Below, one piece after another: positions 1 to 11,200 of a stretch of 24,335 nucleotides of DNA (positions are counted from its first letter, which is position 1; every line of letters begins with the position of its first letter). Made by a program: the position numbers and the translations under genes. Location: positions 1-24,335 of the forward strand of contig JAWQRM010000310.1 of NCBI GenBank assembly GCA_033557675.1, read 5' to 3'. Below the pieces are notes generated by a model, which was given only the letters and a program-made list of their open reading frames with translations, did no database searches and had not been told where the DNA came from. The DNA comes from Coptodactyla brooksi (Eukaryota > Arthropoda > Insecta > Coleoptera > Scarabaeidae).

Positions 1-509
1 ACATGGTGGAGGCCAATAACAAAATGAAAATGAAGATGGGAAATATCCGGACATTCAGTAGAAACATATTCCATGTGAAATCGCAACATTCGCATGAAAT
101 ATGTGCGAGTTATCTCATGATTACCATACTGCCCCAGAACTTTTTTTACAACCTAATATAAAAAACAATAGCATTTACATAAGCAAGGAGCAAGCGTAGG
201 AAGGGAAAAAGCCTGCCACAGAACAACTGAATATTTGAAAGTAGACATAACTGGATAGATATCTCTTGAAACACGAGTGAACTTTTATTTCATCACCTAC
301 TTTCTTTTTTGCTGAAGGTTCAGAATATTCGTCATCTAAAATTACAGTAATTAATACTAACTCTTCCAATCAATAATCATATTTTTTCTTTATCTGATGA
401 AACAACAACTACAAAATCAAATTAAATTTAGCGGCCTGTTGTGGCATGAAATCCTTCGAAATCTGCATACTGAAATTAATCAGTCATTGTTAAATAGTAT
501 TTTCTACTA
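1..509. other. Unassigned AT-rich flank
   Basis: A minus-strand frame at 369-175 reads EELVLITVILDDEYSEPSAK then KKVGDEIKVHSCFKRYL, faintly like the start of Harbinger/PIF transposases. No motif beyond that supports it. Nothing else is recognised. Confidence 0.25.
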
Positions 510-770
510 CTATTGTATAGCACGTTTGTAATAAATACGATTGTTGGCACAACATTTACATTGTTCTACGCACTGATAACAGATTTGAATTGGTGTTGTC
601 ATTGAATTATCTTTTTCGTTATTGTTATGAAGCAATTTTCCTTGCTTTTCTAGCAATTTATTATTAATATTATTTATTCTTATCAGTATTCTTGGAAGCA
701 TTTTTTTTATTATAGCTAATGACTTTTTCTTTCATATAATCATATTGCTCTCTAAACTTAACAAATGTGT
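510..770 (-). other. Possible terminal exon or gene relic (unconfirmed)
   Basis: On the minus strand, an acceptor-like TTATCTTTTAG at 781-771 is followed by a frame reading TFVKFREQYDYMKEKVISYN then KKNASKNTDKNK and a stop. A second frame, starting at ATG 701-699 just after a run of eight A, reads MLPRILIRINNINNKLLEKQ and later ICYQCVEQCKCC, and stops at 510. One fewer A would join the two. It may be a decayed or miscalled 3' exon of a neighbouring gene. K/N/I-rich frames also arise by chance in DNA this AT-rich, so confidence is low. Confidence 0.2.
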
Positions 771-821
771 CTAAAAGATAATATTTAGATATCTAGATTA
801 TTTTAACGTTTGCCATCCGTG

Positions 822-870
822 TTAAGAAAAAATACACGTACAATCTCAGGATTTTACGTGTATTTTTTAA
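822..870. repeat. Hairpin with a TACACGTA core
   Basis: The arms AAAAAATACACGTA (827-840) and TACGTGTATTTTTT (855-868) are perfect over 14 bp, with a 14-base loop. A third copy of the core (TTTTTTAATACACGTAGG) follows directly at 863-880. An AT-only palindromic run follows at about 889-925. Confidence 0.8.
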
Positions 871-987
871 TACACGTAGGATTCAACTATATTATATTAT
901 TATAATAATATAAGTATATTATATAAAATGATTTAAAATTATTTTAGTGTACCATATCACGCTAACAATATTTACTTATTGTTAAAT

Positions 988-1188
988 AATTGGTGCTCAA
1001 TTTGTGCCGTGAGAATTATAATTTGTGCTAATTGTATTGATGAGTTATTACAAAAAAATCTGACGATGTGTATTTGACGAGCAGTCGTCAAGGTCGTAAA
1101 AAGGACATATTTCTTTATCCCATAATTAGTGCTCAATTTGTACAGTAAGTGCTAATTATATTTGTGAGTTATTTATGAAAAAAATCCC
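988..1188. repeat. Direct repeat of about 65-75 bp
   Basis: Segment 988-1062 (ATTGGTGCTCAATTTGT...GAGTTATTACAAAAAAATC) recurs at 1125-1188 (ATTAGTGCTCAATTTGT...GAGTTATTTATGAAAAAAATC). The second copy abuts the mariner C-terminus at 1191. The repeat may include the 3' non-coding end of that element. Confidence 0.65.
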
Positions 1189-1190
1189 AG

Positions 1191-1545
1191 TTATTCATCA
1201 ATATTAACGTTGTCTCTTTCAAAGTAGTTCCTATAAAACATAATACACTTGTACCAACACTATTTGAAGAATCTTTGGAACGAATTTTTGGTATGGCTTT
1301 TACCTCTCTCTGCAATTCTGTCTTCATTTCATCAACGTAGTCTTTTCACGAACAAGCAATGAAGTGTGAGCTGGTGCAATATCGTGGTTCAATTATCATG
1401 AGTTGTTTCTTGTGGCAAAAACTCATGGTACATTATGCCGTTGAAATCGAAGAAAACAGTGAGCAGAACATTTATTTTCTATCGCACTTGGCGAGGTTGT
1501 CTTCGGTCTTGGTTCTTTAGGATGTTCTTGTGAACGTTTGTACCA
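1191..1545 (-). pseudogene. mariner transposase fossil, family A copy 1 (C-terminal part, internally deleted)
   Basis: On the minus strand, degraded frames read KEPRPKTTSPSAIENK, then VFFDFNGIMYHEFLPQ (second catalytic-core strand), an APAHTSLL-like piece and DEMKTELQREVKAIPK. It ends YFERDNVNIDE with TAA at 1193-1191, the usual mariner C-terminus. Sequence between the HEFLP and APAH blocks is missing and frames shift several times. The same C-terminus recurs near 6276 and 17001, so this is one family. It is dead and lacks the N-terminal half. Confidence 0.8.
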
Positions 1546-3168
1546 CTTGTACAGGCTTGCTTTATTTTTTTATTATTACTTTACTGTACTGCACTTTATT
1601 CTTTATTTTTTATTACTTTCTTTGTAAAGATTAGGTTGGCAGAGAAATAAGTAGTGAACTTTGACATCCAGATACACCAATAAATTTTTATTATTAACGT
1701 TTTTAAGATATTGTATCACTTCTAATACATTTTTTATAGTTTTAAAAGCAAAATTGTAAAATTAAACTGATTTTTGTATTTAACAAAAATTATTTCTGAA
1801 TTCGTTTTCATAAAGAATACACAATAATTAATTACTCGTTAACGATTATGTTTAGGACATATGTATACTTACATAAAGTATTCAACTCCAAGTAAGTTCC
1901 TTAATTAGCCATTGAAATATAGCAGGTATGTTTTGCAATACCCTGCATACTAAGTGTTTTTTACTTAAAAAAATCTAATATCCCTATTTAAACCTTCCAT
2001 TGAGTTAAAAATGTTGTTTCAAAGGAAAATGCCTTCGGCTGAAGGATTCCGTATCCGTTGCCAAAAGCTTTCACTGCAAAACGTAAATGCACCGCATTGA
2101 TCGTTCTGCGTCAACTGCTGTACAATTTTAGTACTTGGGGCAGAAAAAAACAATTGTAAGCAAGGGTGCAACTATAATTATACGTGATAATAATTTATAA
2201 CGTAATAGATTATATTTCCTGAAAAGCGCTAGTTCAATGTTAATGTCAACACCACGAACAAATTAAAAATCACGGACCTAGAACAATATCGTATGGAAAA
2301 TGTATCATTATGCTGGGTTATGGCAAAACTTCCCATAAGGTTAATAAAATTAAATGCTTTTTGTGGTATTTCGTTGTATGGGACTTTCTCATAAAGCTAT
2401 AAAAGTTCTTTTCCGCGCATTTAACTGGCAATTCAAGTTGTAATGTTCAACTGACTACGTTCAACTGAATGATGTGAATGTAAATAATGCGAGTCTTTCT
2501 TACGACTTAGTAAACTTCATCATTAGAATAGATAGCACATTCGGCAGGAAAAATTCGTGAAATTCTTCCCTCAAATTGACATATGAATTAATTATGATTC
2601 TATTTATGCTAACCGTAATGGTGGCAATTTGATTTGTCGCATCAAATTAATCTCTAAATTTGTTTGCAGAACGGGATAAAAAAATAAACGAGAAAGAACA
2701 TTTTTTTTTTGTAAATGGAGAATGTTACTTCTAAGGAATATCTGGAAACGCTGCTTATTTGTAACTCTTCCTATATTAGATTATTTCATCATTCTTCCTT
2801 TTTTCATAGACAGAAATCTATCAACTCGGAAAGTACCAACAAATATTTGGAATTATAGCTGAACCAGGAGATTTTTACTATTCGAAGTTTTCTACTCAAC
2901 TTTGAAGAGGTTTGATGTCAGCATGGTGGTTGTTCTACTCATAAACTATTAGGATACAAGCTTTTAGAAATACCTTTTCTGCTGGCATCGTTATTATCCC
3001 ATCCGTGGATCATCCAATTTATTAGCGAATGATTTATTCTTGTGATTTCTTACAGCATCGTGAATGAGTTCTAATATCTTGGATGAGCGCATAATAAAAA
3101 TTACTTGTGTACACCAAACTAATACTCTGGAATGACAAGAAGGTTCTACGACAGGTAGAATATAAGCT
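1546..3168. other. Unassigned AT-rich flank
   Basis: I see no gene, element end or RNA. A small palindrome CCTTC-GGCT-GAAGG lies near 2031-2044, and homopolymer runs are common. Confidence 0.5.
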
Positions 3169-3433
3169 TATTCTCCAAATAATATAATATACTCCTGTTT
3201 GTAAAAAATGCAACACCATGAAGGACTCACGTGATTGAGATAAAATTTACAGCAAGTGCAAATTAAGGTGTGCTCCTCAAATGATTAGAATTTCAGAGTT
3301 ACACTTTTGCTTTGTAAATTTAATCGTTTATTTGCATCAATACAGGTCATTTGTGGCATTAATTCCATGCAATTCTGATGCATCCTACATGGCATTGCAA
3401 TTTTTACGAACAGTAGTATATTATTTGAAGAAC
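3169..3433. repeat. Inverted repeat, arms about 50 bp
   Basis: Minus-strand 3225-3169 (CATGGTGTTGCATTTTTTAC, AAACAGGAGTATATTA) matches plus-strand 3383-3433 (CATGGCATTGCAATTTTTAC, GAACAGTAGTATATTA) at roughly four in five positions. Both read ML/MA-x-x-FL-x-T-x-VYY when translated. The two may be diverged copies of an unidentified element. Confidence 0.55.
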
Positions 3434-4286
3434 GTGGGTTACATTTTTAAATCCGTTATTTAATTTTATTCACATGCCTTTTAGGACTAGAATTAGCAAG
3501 TTAAAAATAGAAGTACGATATGGGTCCCATTTTCTCAAAGTCTTACAAAATATTTACTTTTTTCTTATTACAGCAAAAAAATACAGTACCATAAATGAAC
3601 TTACGTGCATGTATTTATCAGGTTGTTATGCTTTATTGCTTTATAAACAGAAGTCGAAAAATGGCTAGAAAGTTATAAATGTGCCTATCTATGATATCAG
3701 AATAGCTGCCGTTAAATGGAATTTAACTTTTCACGTTAAAATTGGAGTAAAGATGGTTTCATATACCGGTAAATTTTTGTCTTCTTACTGATCGCATTGT
3801 TTCTAATAAATGATCTATTCAAAGTATGATTCAGTCAATAAACACTAATTAGTCTCCTTTATTTAGGCTTCCATAGTTTCATGTTTTCGTCTGAATTTTG
3901 TTCACCAGATTAAAAAATGTTCAGTACTAATTTTTAGCTCAACATTTTAACTATTAGTTCCGATATCAAATATATATTCTGAAGGTAGAATCGATTGTCT
4001 AGAAAATGTAAAACCACAACTTGCATAGGAAAAAAATTAACACAAACATTTTTAATTGGTTTTATTCACATTAATATTCAATGCTCTTTTATATACAATA
4101 AAAATGTTATTTCATTCATGTATCCAAATTTACACATGATTATAATAATTTTTTCATGTCGTAGAAAGAAATGCATGGGTTTCGCATTATTACATTACAA
4201 GTGTACAATACGATACACTACTGGCAAAAAGCAATACAACTGCATACATAAATAAACTGTGTATTGAAACAGAACGGTATAGATCA
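3434..4286. other. Unassigned flank downstream of the RhoGEF
   Basis: It has only short frames rich in Ile, Lys, Phe and Tyr, as expected of AT-rich non-coding DNA. Further AATAAA signals on the minus strand occur, for example near 4060, so the 3'UTR could extend here. Confidence 0.4.
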
Positions 4287-4983
4287 ACTATATTTTATTA
4301 TACACATTAGATACTCAGGTACAGGGAAAACCTACTACAGAAGTTATGAAATAGGCCGACTAAAACAGCAAGTAACTACGTATTCCTTAACGTAACTCCA
4401 TTAAAAATAAATACATGGTTTTTTGATCAGTTTAATTAATTATCAATTCTAGCGAAAAAATTTTGTTTTATATAACATGAAACCTCCTGGTAAATGTATT
4501 CAATAAAAATAGAAATACCTACCATTAAAGTTACGTAACAATAAAGTTCATTACCTTGCACAAACCCTTAAAAATTTTTCTTGAATAAAGCATAAAAAAT
4601 TAATTAATACTTTAAGTATTGTTTTTGACAGTAGCATATAAGGATAGAAAATAGGGAAAAAAGTATGGCGACAAAAATGAAAATAAGTTACTCCGAGTAT
4701 ATGTTAGATCAATACAAATTTTTCTCATTAAAACACAGCAATTTAAAAAATATATTACAAAAATAAGATTTTCTTCAAAAATTATTGAAAGGTAATTATA
4801 TCATATATAATATATCTATATGTATAAGTTGCAACTAATATTGTTACTTATATTAATGTTATAACATGGAAATCTCTTATAAATAAAAACTTATAACAAA
4901 ATAATAACTATACAAAGTACTTTTTTTCATTAAATAATAACTTAATACAATCCAAAGGCGGTGTCTCAGATATCTGGTTTAAA
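4287..4983 (-). other. Probable 3'UTR of the RhoGEF
   Basis: AT-rich sequence follows the stop codon. The nearest canonical AATAAA on the minus strand that I found is at 4300-4295, and an ATTAAA variant lies near 4433. The true cleavage site cannot be read from sequence. Confidence 0.35.
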
Positions 4984-5244
4984 TTAATTCGTATCATTTT
5001 CTGTTAGACTTTCCTGCAATGAATGCAAACCATTAAATACAATTTTAAAACTCTGTAAGTTTAATCTACCAACCTCTATGCTTTCTAAGTCTCCAGTCTG
5101 TGTCAAGTCAGCGGGTACATTATCAACTAAATCTGTATTTTGGGAACTGCATTCTAGTGATAACCGCGCATGTAGTTGTTCTCTTGTCTTCTCTTGTTCT
5201 CTTCTTAACCTTAAGAACTCTTCATCCTTGTCTTTTACAACTTC
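4984..5244 (-). CDS. RhoGEF2: RhoGEF exon 13: C-terminal coiled coil and stop codon
   Basis: Phase-0 acceptor GTTTTCAG, then EVVKDKDEEFLRLRREQEKT followed by REQLHARLSLE, a charged heptad-like coiled coil. The tail ends in HSLQESLTENDTN and TAA at 4984-4986. The tail does not end in a recognisable class-I PDZ-binding motif. Confidence 0.92.
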   Translation of the reverse strand, partial: EVVKDKDEEFLRLRREQEKTREQLHARLSLECSSQNTDLVDNVPADLTQTGDLESIEVGRLNLQSFKIVFNGLHSLQESLTENDTN

Positions 5245-8200
5245 CTGAAAACAACCAATTGTAAAATTTACACTGACTGTATTTTCAACCTTTATGTTAG
5301 ATGATTTAAAGCATACAATCCTGCTTATAGCATGTGTTAATCTTAGGCTAATTGAGTTAAGTAATTTATTACTTTTCATTAAACAAGAAAATAATCTTAA
5401 CAACTAGTATTTTTAAACAAAAGACCATCCCATAGTCTTTTGTTCAATAAAATTTCATGTCTGGCTGAAAAGTACTTGAGAAAATGTCAATTGAGTTAAC
5501 TGGATTTTTCCTTGTTATAACTTACTTACCAACAATTCAGTAAGTAGCCTGTTAAGTTTTGTCGCTGCCTCCTTAACGTCGTTCATTTCAGGTGGGTAGC
5601 GATGTAAATCGTTCGAGTTCTTTTGGCTTGCACAGGATGGGTTTGTGCCTCCTTTTATCAGTTCGGCATCCGTTACAACCAGTGACTCATTCACAGCCTT
5701 AAATATTAGATCCACTGCAAACAAAGATGTTTGATTTAACAATCTTTCTCAACTTAAATAGTGTTATGGTTGTACTGTATGCATAAAGTTAACTCAGTTT
5801 CTACCTTGATTAATTGAAGCTATCACAAGATCTATGGGATCTCGCGTATTTGCTTCAGACGCCATATCCGCTATGATCTTGAAATCTTTTCTATCTATAT
5901 TAAGAACGTCAGCGCAGAGGTTCTGTTTTTCATCAATTGCTTTTGAGACTTCATCTCCTTTCCTCTTGATTTGTTCTAAATGAAAATAAAATGAAACATA
6001 GGAGTAATGTATTATTATGTGATGTTTCTTTACAATAAATAAAAATAGATGATAGTTTGCTGCCCAAGAGATATCCCCAACAGTTACTATAACATTGCAT
6101 TGTCATAATGTACAGTGAAACAGATTTTCAACAAATATGCCCTCCTCATTAGTTGCTTTCAACTTGTCAGATGTCGTTTCTAGCAGACTATGTTTCTTAT
6201 TTTTGTAACAGTCACCAAATGTGAATACGATGTTTGATCAAAAATAAGCGCAATTTTCTTAAAAAATATTTACGTATTCATCAATATTAGTTTTGCCCCT
6301 TTCAATATAGTCCCCATAAGATATAAAATTTATAAACACTTTATAAATTGCAATTTTTTGTGGCTTTTAGCTCCTGCAGTGATTCTCTCTTTATCTCCTC
6401 AATGTTGGCAAAATATCCTTTCGTGATTTGGATCATCTTTGGAAATAGAAAAAAGTTACAAGAGGCCAAGTTCAGCAAATGCGGTATTGTCTTTGGCCAG
6501 AATTCATGAACAAGCAGTGAGTTGTGAGCAGGTGCTTTATCATGGTGCAATTGCCATGAGTTTTCTTGCCATAAATTCAGGCATTTTATTCAGATTACTT
6601 TAGGCAACTTGAGCAGAACTTCCAGAGAGTACTCCTTTATAGACCATACGATCTGATGGCAAGAACACATGGTACACTATGCTGTTGAAATAGAAGGAAA
6701 CAGTATCCAGAATCTTTACATTTGACCAAACTTGACCAAACCTTTTCTTGGTCTTTTCTTGGTTGGAGACTCTTCATGAAGCTCCCATTGAAACGATTGG
6801 GCCGTACTCTTGTTTCATTAACAGTTCTGACTCTTTAATCAGTTCTGGATCGTCATTGACTTCATTCACTCTTGGGCAATGTCTATATGGAACTAGTTTT
6901 CGTTATAATTCAACAATTTCAATAACCATTCAATAACCCAAATGATATTCTATCATCAACAACCTCTCTGATATAGATTCACCATTTGCCCACAAAGCAT
7001 TTTCTGTTTATTATCACCTTCTGGACATTGCTATCAGTTCTCGGTGTGCTGCGGTGTCTAGGGCGCTTGTCATCTTCAATGTCTTCATGCCCAGCTTGGA
7101 AATATTAATACCACTTCAAAACTCTTATATTATTTTGCTTATTTAGAAAACTAGAAAAGGCAACATTCGATATTTCCGATTGCGAAACTCAAAAGTTCTG
7201 TGGTTTTTTTGATCAAACCTCGATACATTGTTGGGTACTTTCTTAACTCTCGAAAGTTATATTAAATGTATAATTTGGTGAAAGAGGAAAGAATAACATT
7301 ATACGGCCAACTGAGTAGTGACAATATGAGTCACCACTGTGTTTGAGCATTATTGTAAATTTCACTTTCTTAAATTTTAATTGTACAAAAGATGAAAGAG
7401 CTCTAAGTACCCCGCAATCGAAAAAGACTGTCCAAAAATACTGCTTTCTAATCTGCATATCACTAACTTCACACATAGATAGCCTTATTTTTGCCTACAC
7501 AACACATTTATTGGGCGATTATGTAAAAACTATTGTAGTATAGGATAAATAAGGCTTATACTGTGGTGTAGGACATGTTCATTTTGGAATCATATTTGCT
7601 AAATTATGCAATTTAATCATAGTGGCGAATTGATGTATTCCATTATAGCCTATTGAAAAAAGGCTACAGAAAAATTTTCTGCCAAGAGTCTGACTATGAC
7701 ACCTACAATTACATTCGGAGGATTACAGATCGTTTTCGTAATACAGACAGTGTTTTTAAAGGAAAACCTGGCTGTCTGACAGTTTTAAACAATAATATTC
7801 CTAATGAACTACGATTGCATATCGAATGCTCCTTTCAAAAATCTTTGTATCCATATGAAAATTTCCGTCTATATAAAATGTTCCGTAGTAGAAGAACCAC
7901 AACCATTGGATTATGGAAGACATGTGTAGAATACTGCCAATGGTTTAACGCAATTTAATTTTTGACAAACAATTTTTCCATATGGTCTGTGAGGCTTTCT
8001 TTTGTTAACATCTTGCAGAAGCAGACATATCGTTAGCCATGTCAAGAAGACGGCTTGTAGATTCAATTTTCATTGAGGAAACTGAGACTGCCATTGTACA
8101 TAGGAGAATCGTGTGTAGTCATTCATAGAGTAAATGTTAATGATATATTATAACACGGCTACTTTAAGCATGAGAGTGTATCTGCACGCTGCTAGACAGA

Positions 8201-11200
8201 CTGTTTTCCAACGATGATACCAACACTTCGATCTGTCATCTGTCTGAAAGTGAAGTTGCATATTATGCAAATGCAACTCATGTTTAAGAAGCCCATGTAG
8301 CTTATTCTTTATATATTTTATGCAAGTTTTATTAAGTTCAAATTCTTGGGGAGTTTATTTAAATATTGCAACATAAATAATGAAGCAAGGAATCCTACTA
8401 TTCTTTTTACAGTAAGGCCCCACTTAACGCTGTTTCAGTATTGTGCGGTAGTACTGGGGTTTCCCAAAATCCCGGTTTTTGTTACTTTGTTCTGAATATA
8501 GGTTCCAACAGTGTTCCCCGAAAGTGTACTAGGTACAGTACAAACTCATCTTTCTTGTATCACATCTTATATACAGTTAATAAGTATAGTATAAACACAA
8601 GTGTTCTATAGTTTTCTAAGTGTACTTTCTTTTTATTTATTGAAAGTTTATATAACATTTTATTTTATTTTATGTTATATATTTATATTGTATTATTTTA
8701 TTTAAATTTTATTTTATTGTGATAAATTCAAACATTGCAAATTTACAATGGGTGATTGCAAAGAAAACGAAAGTAAAGCGACACGAAAAAGTATTTCGTT
8801 GGATGCTAAAATACACGTGTTAAGACAATGAGATACAGGCCAGCGGCAATCTGATATTGCCGCTACATTATATTTGTCAACGTCAACAATACGGACGATT
8901 TTAAAAAATAATGGGAAAATCGTATCATCAGCAACTACAACCACAAAGACTTCTGCAACAAAAATTACCCGTTCCATAACCAATGCGATTGAAAAAATGG
9001 AAAAACAGCTTTCCATCTGGATTGATGATGAAGTTGAACGCAATATGCCATTAAATCGAGGAATTATAATATAAAAAGCAAAACCAATTTTTAACTATAT
9101 TCAAAATGAAAAAGGCGACACCAGTGAAAATTTTACAGCTAGTAGACGATGGTTTCATGAATTTAAAAATAGAAACAATCTTCATAACATACAGATTACT
9201 GTGGAGAAGCGTCAAGTGGAGATACAAAGGTAGCTGCTGCATTTCCAGCGACATTAAGAGCAATCATTGAGCCATGGAATTGTTCTCCTGAATTAGTTTC
9301 CAATGTTGATGAAACGGACCGTTTTAGGAAGAGGATGCCAAAACGTACATTTTTATCCCGTGAAGAAAACCGAGCACCAGAATTTAAAACTGCCAAAGAT
9401 CCCTTAACACTTTTACTGGGTGGTAATGCTAATGGAGACTTTAAATTAAAACCACTGCTTGTTTATCATTCCAAAGCCCCAAGAGCAATAAGAGGAATTT
9501 CAAACACAACTTTACCAGTAATTAGGGAGGCTCATAAAAAATCTTGGACCACTATAAAAATTTTCCAGAATTGGTTTCCGAACATTTTTGCCTGTCTGTT
9601 AAATGTTACTTCAAATTGATAAAACTAGAAAAGAAAGCTTTACTGTTGATTGGTAATGCTTCAAACCATCTAACACATTTGTCTACCTTAACAACGTGCA
9701 TTCCAGTAAAAGTGTTTTTTCTGCCACCAAATACAACTTCGTTAATCTAACCAATCGATTAAGGCGTAATATCAAATTTTAAAGCATATTATCTCTCACG
9801 GACATTTCGACAACTGATCGATAAAACCCATGAAGATAAACAATCCATTAGTGATTTTCGGAAAAACTACAGTATCATGGATGCTGTAGACAACATTAAC
9901 CTTTCCTGGAGTGAGGTGACCGAGAAATATTTGAAAGAAGTGTGGAAGAATATATGGAGTGATTTAAGCAAAGATGTTAACGCAATAGAATCCATTGTTG
10001 ATATCCGCGAAATTATCAAGTTAGCTAACAAAGTTGGATAATGTAAATAAGCACGATATTGAAGAATTATAGAAGTTACAACTAGTGAAAGTCTTTCGAA
10101 CGATGATCTTAAAGAATTAGTAGAACAACAAGTGCATGAAGATGTCGAAATTAATGTTTCTGAAGATGAGGAACAAAATACTTTCAACGGATTTTCCAAA
10201 AAAAAGTTTTGTCACCATAACGGGAATTACAGATCAATTTGTATAAAATGATATAAATTTTGTTAAAAGTTCAAAAGACGCTGGATGACTTCTTCACAAA
10301 AAAAAAACAAGGAATGTCAAATAGGGAAGAACCTTCCTCATCACAAACATAACTTCTTTACACAAACTTTATTTGATTTTCATGAATGTTTTAAGTAAGT
10401 TTAAAACATTAAACTTATTTAAAGAAAAAAAAAACAAAGAATGTTGCAATAAATAGGTGTATAATTAATGTAATAAAAAAATATTTAACAATCAATTTAA
10501 CAAAATAAAACAAAAATAACTGATATATTTTGGTATTCTCTTTTGCTTCACCTATCCCCATTAGTTATGTGTTAAGATGACCCTGTTTACCGCTGTTTCG
10601 TTTAGTGCTGGAACTTATTGAAATGTATCCCCCGCGTTAAGTGGAGCCTTAGTGTATTTTCACAATTATAATAAGCTTTATAATAAATGTTCTAGTGACA
10701 AGCATCATTATTAATGCCACATTAATCTTAGATAGCTACTGTTAGATTTTCAGTAGCTATTGTTTTACCCTTTTATCTCTTGTCACTCCAAATTAATTTC
10801 GCGTTTTGGTTAAGGGGTTACATACGTTCTCAACTTTTAAAAAATCGAAAAAAAAATTTTTAGGGAAATTGAATCCTTAAAGTGTATAGAATTATAGGGC
10901 AAAAAGATTTAAAGCAATATCTCAATTATTATGAAAGTTATGAGCAAAAATGCGCACGATCGATAAAACAAACATCGCCAAACAATATAAAGCCACCTGT
11001 AGCGATTAGGTAGAAACTCACAAAAATATGTTTTAAAACTTACAAGTATATGTTATGAAACTCACAAATATAACGTCCGAAGAAAAGTGTTTCAGCGAAA
11101 AAGTTGTCACAATACTATATAAATTTAAAACGCGATTTTTTGGAATCTATGTTTGTCAACATGGGCAGCATGATAACTTGAACAATTTTTAACATTTTTG

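Noticed and set aside
175..369. Harbinger/PIF-like transposase N-terminus on the minus strand
   Set aside because: The resemblance is limited to a short acidic-basic pattern. No catalytic or later motif could be read in the next 170 bases.
3995..4255. Plus-strand frame of 86 codons
   Set aside because: Its composition (Ile, Lys, Tyr, Cys) is that of random AT-rich DNA. It lacks a good start context, motif or splice context.
8714..9043. Minus-strand frame of 109 codons
   Set aside because: It is antisense to the Tigger HTH region and contains no recognisable motif.
9196..9396. Minus-strand frame overlapping the Tigger element
   Set aside because: It is the antisense of the recognisable plus-strand DDE transposase and has no independent support.
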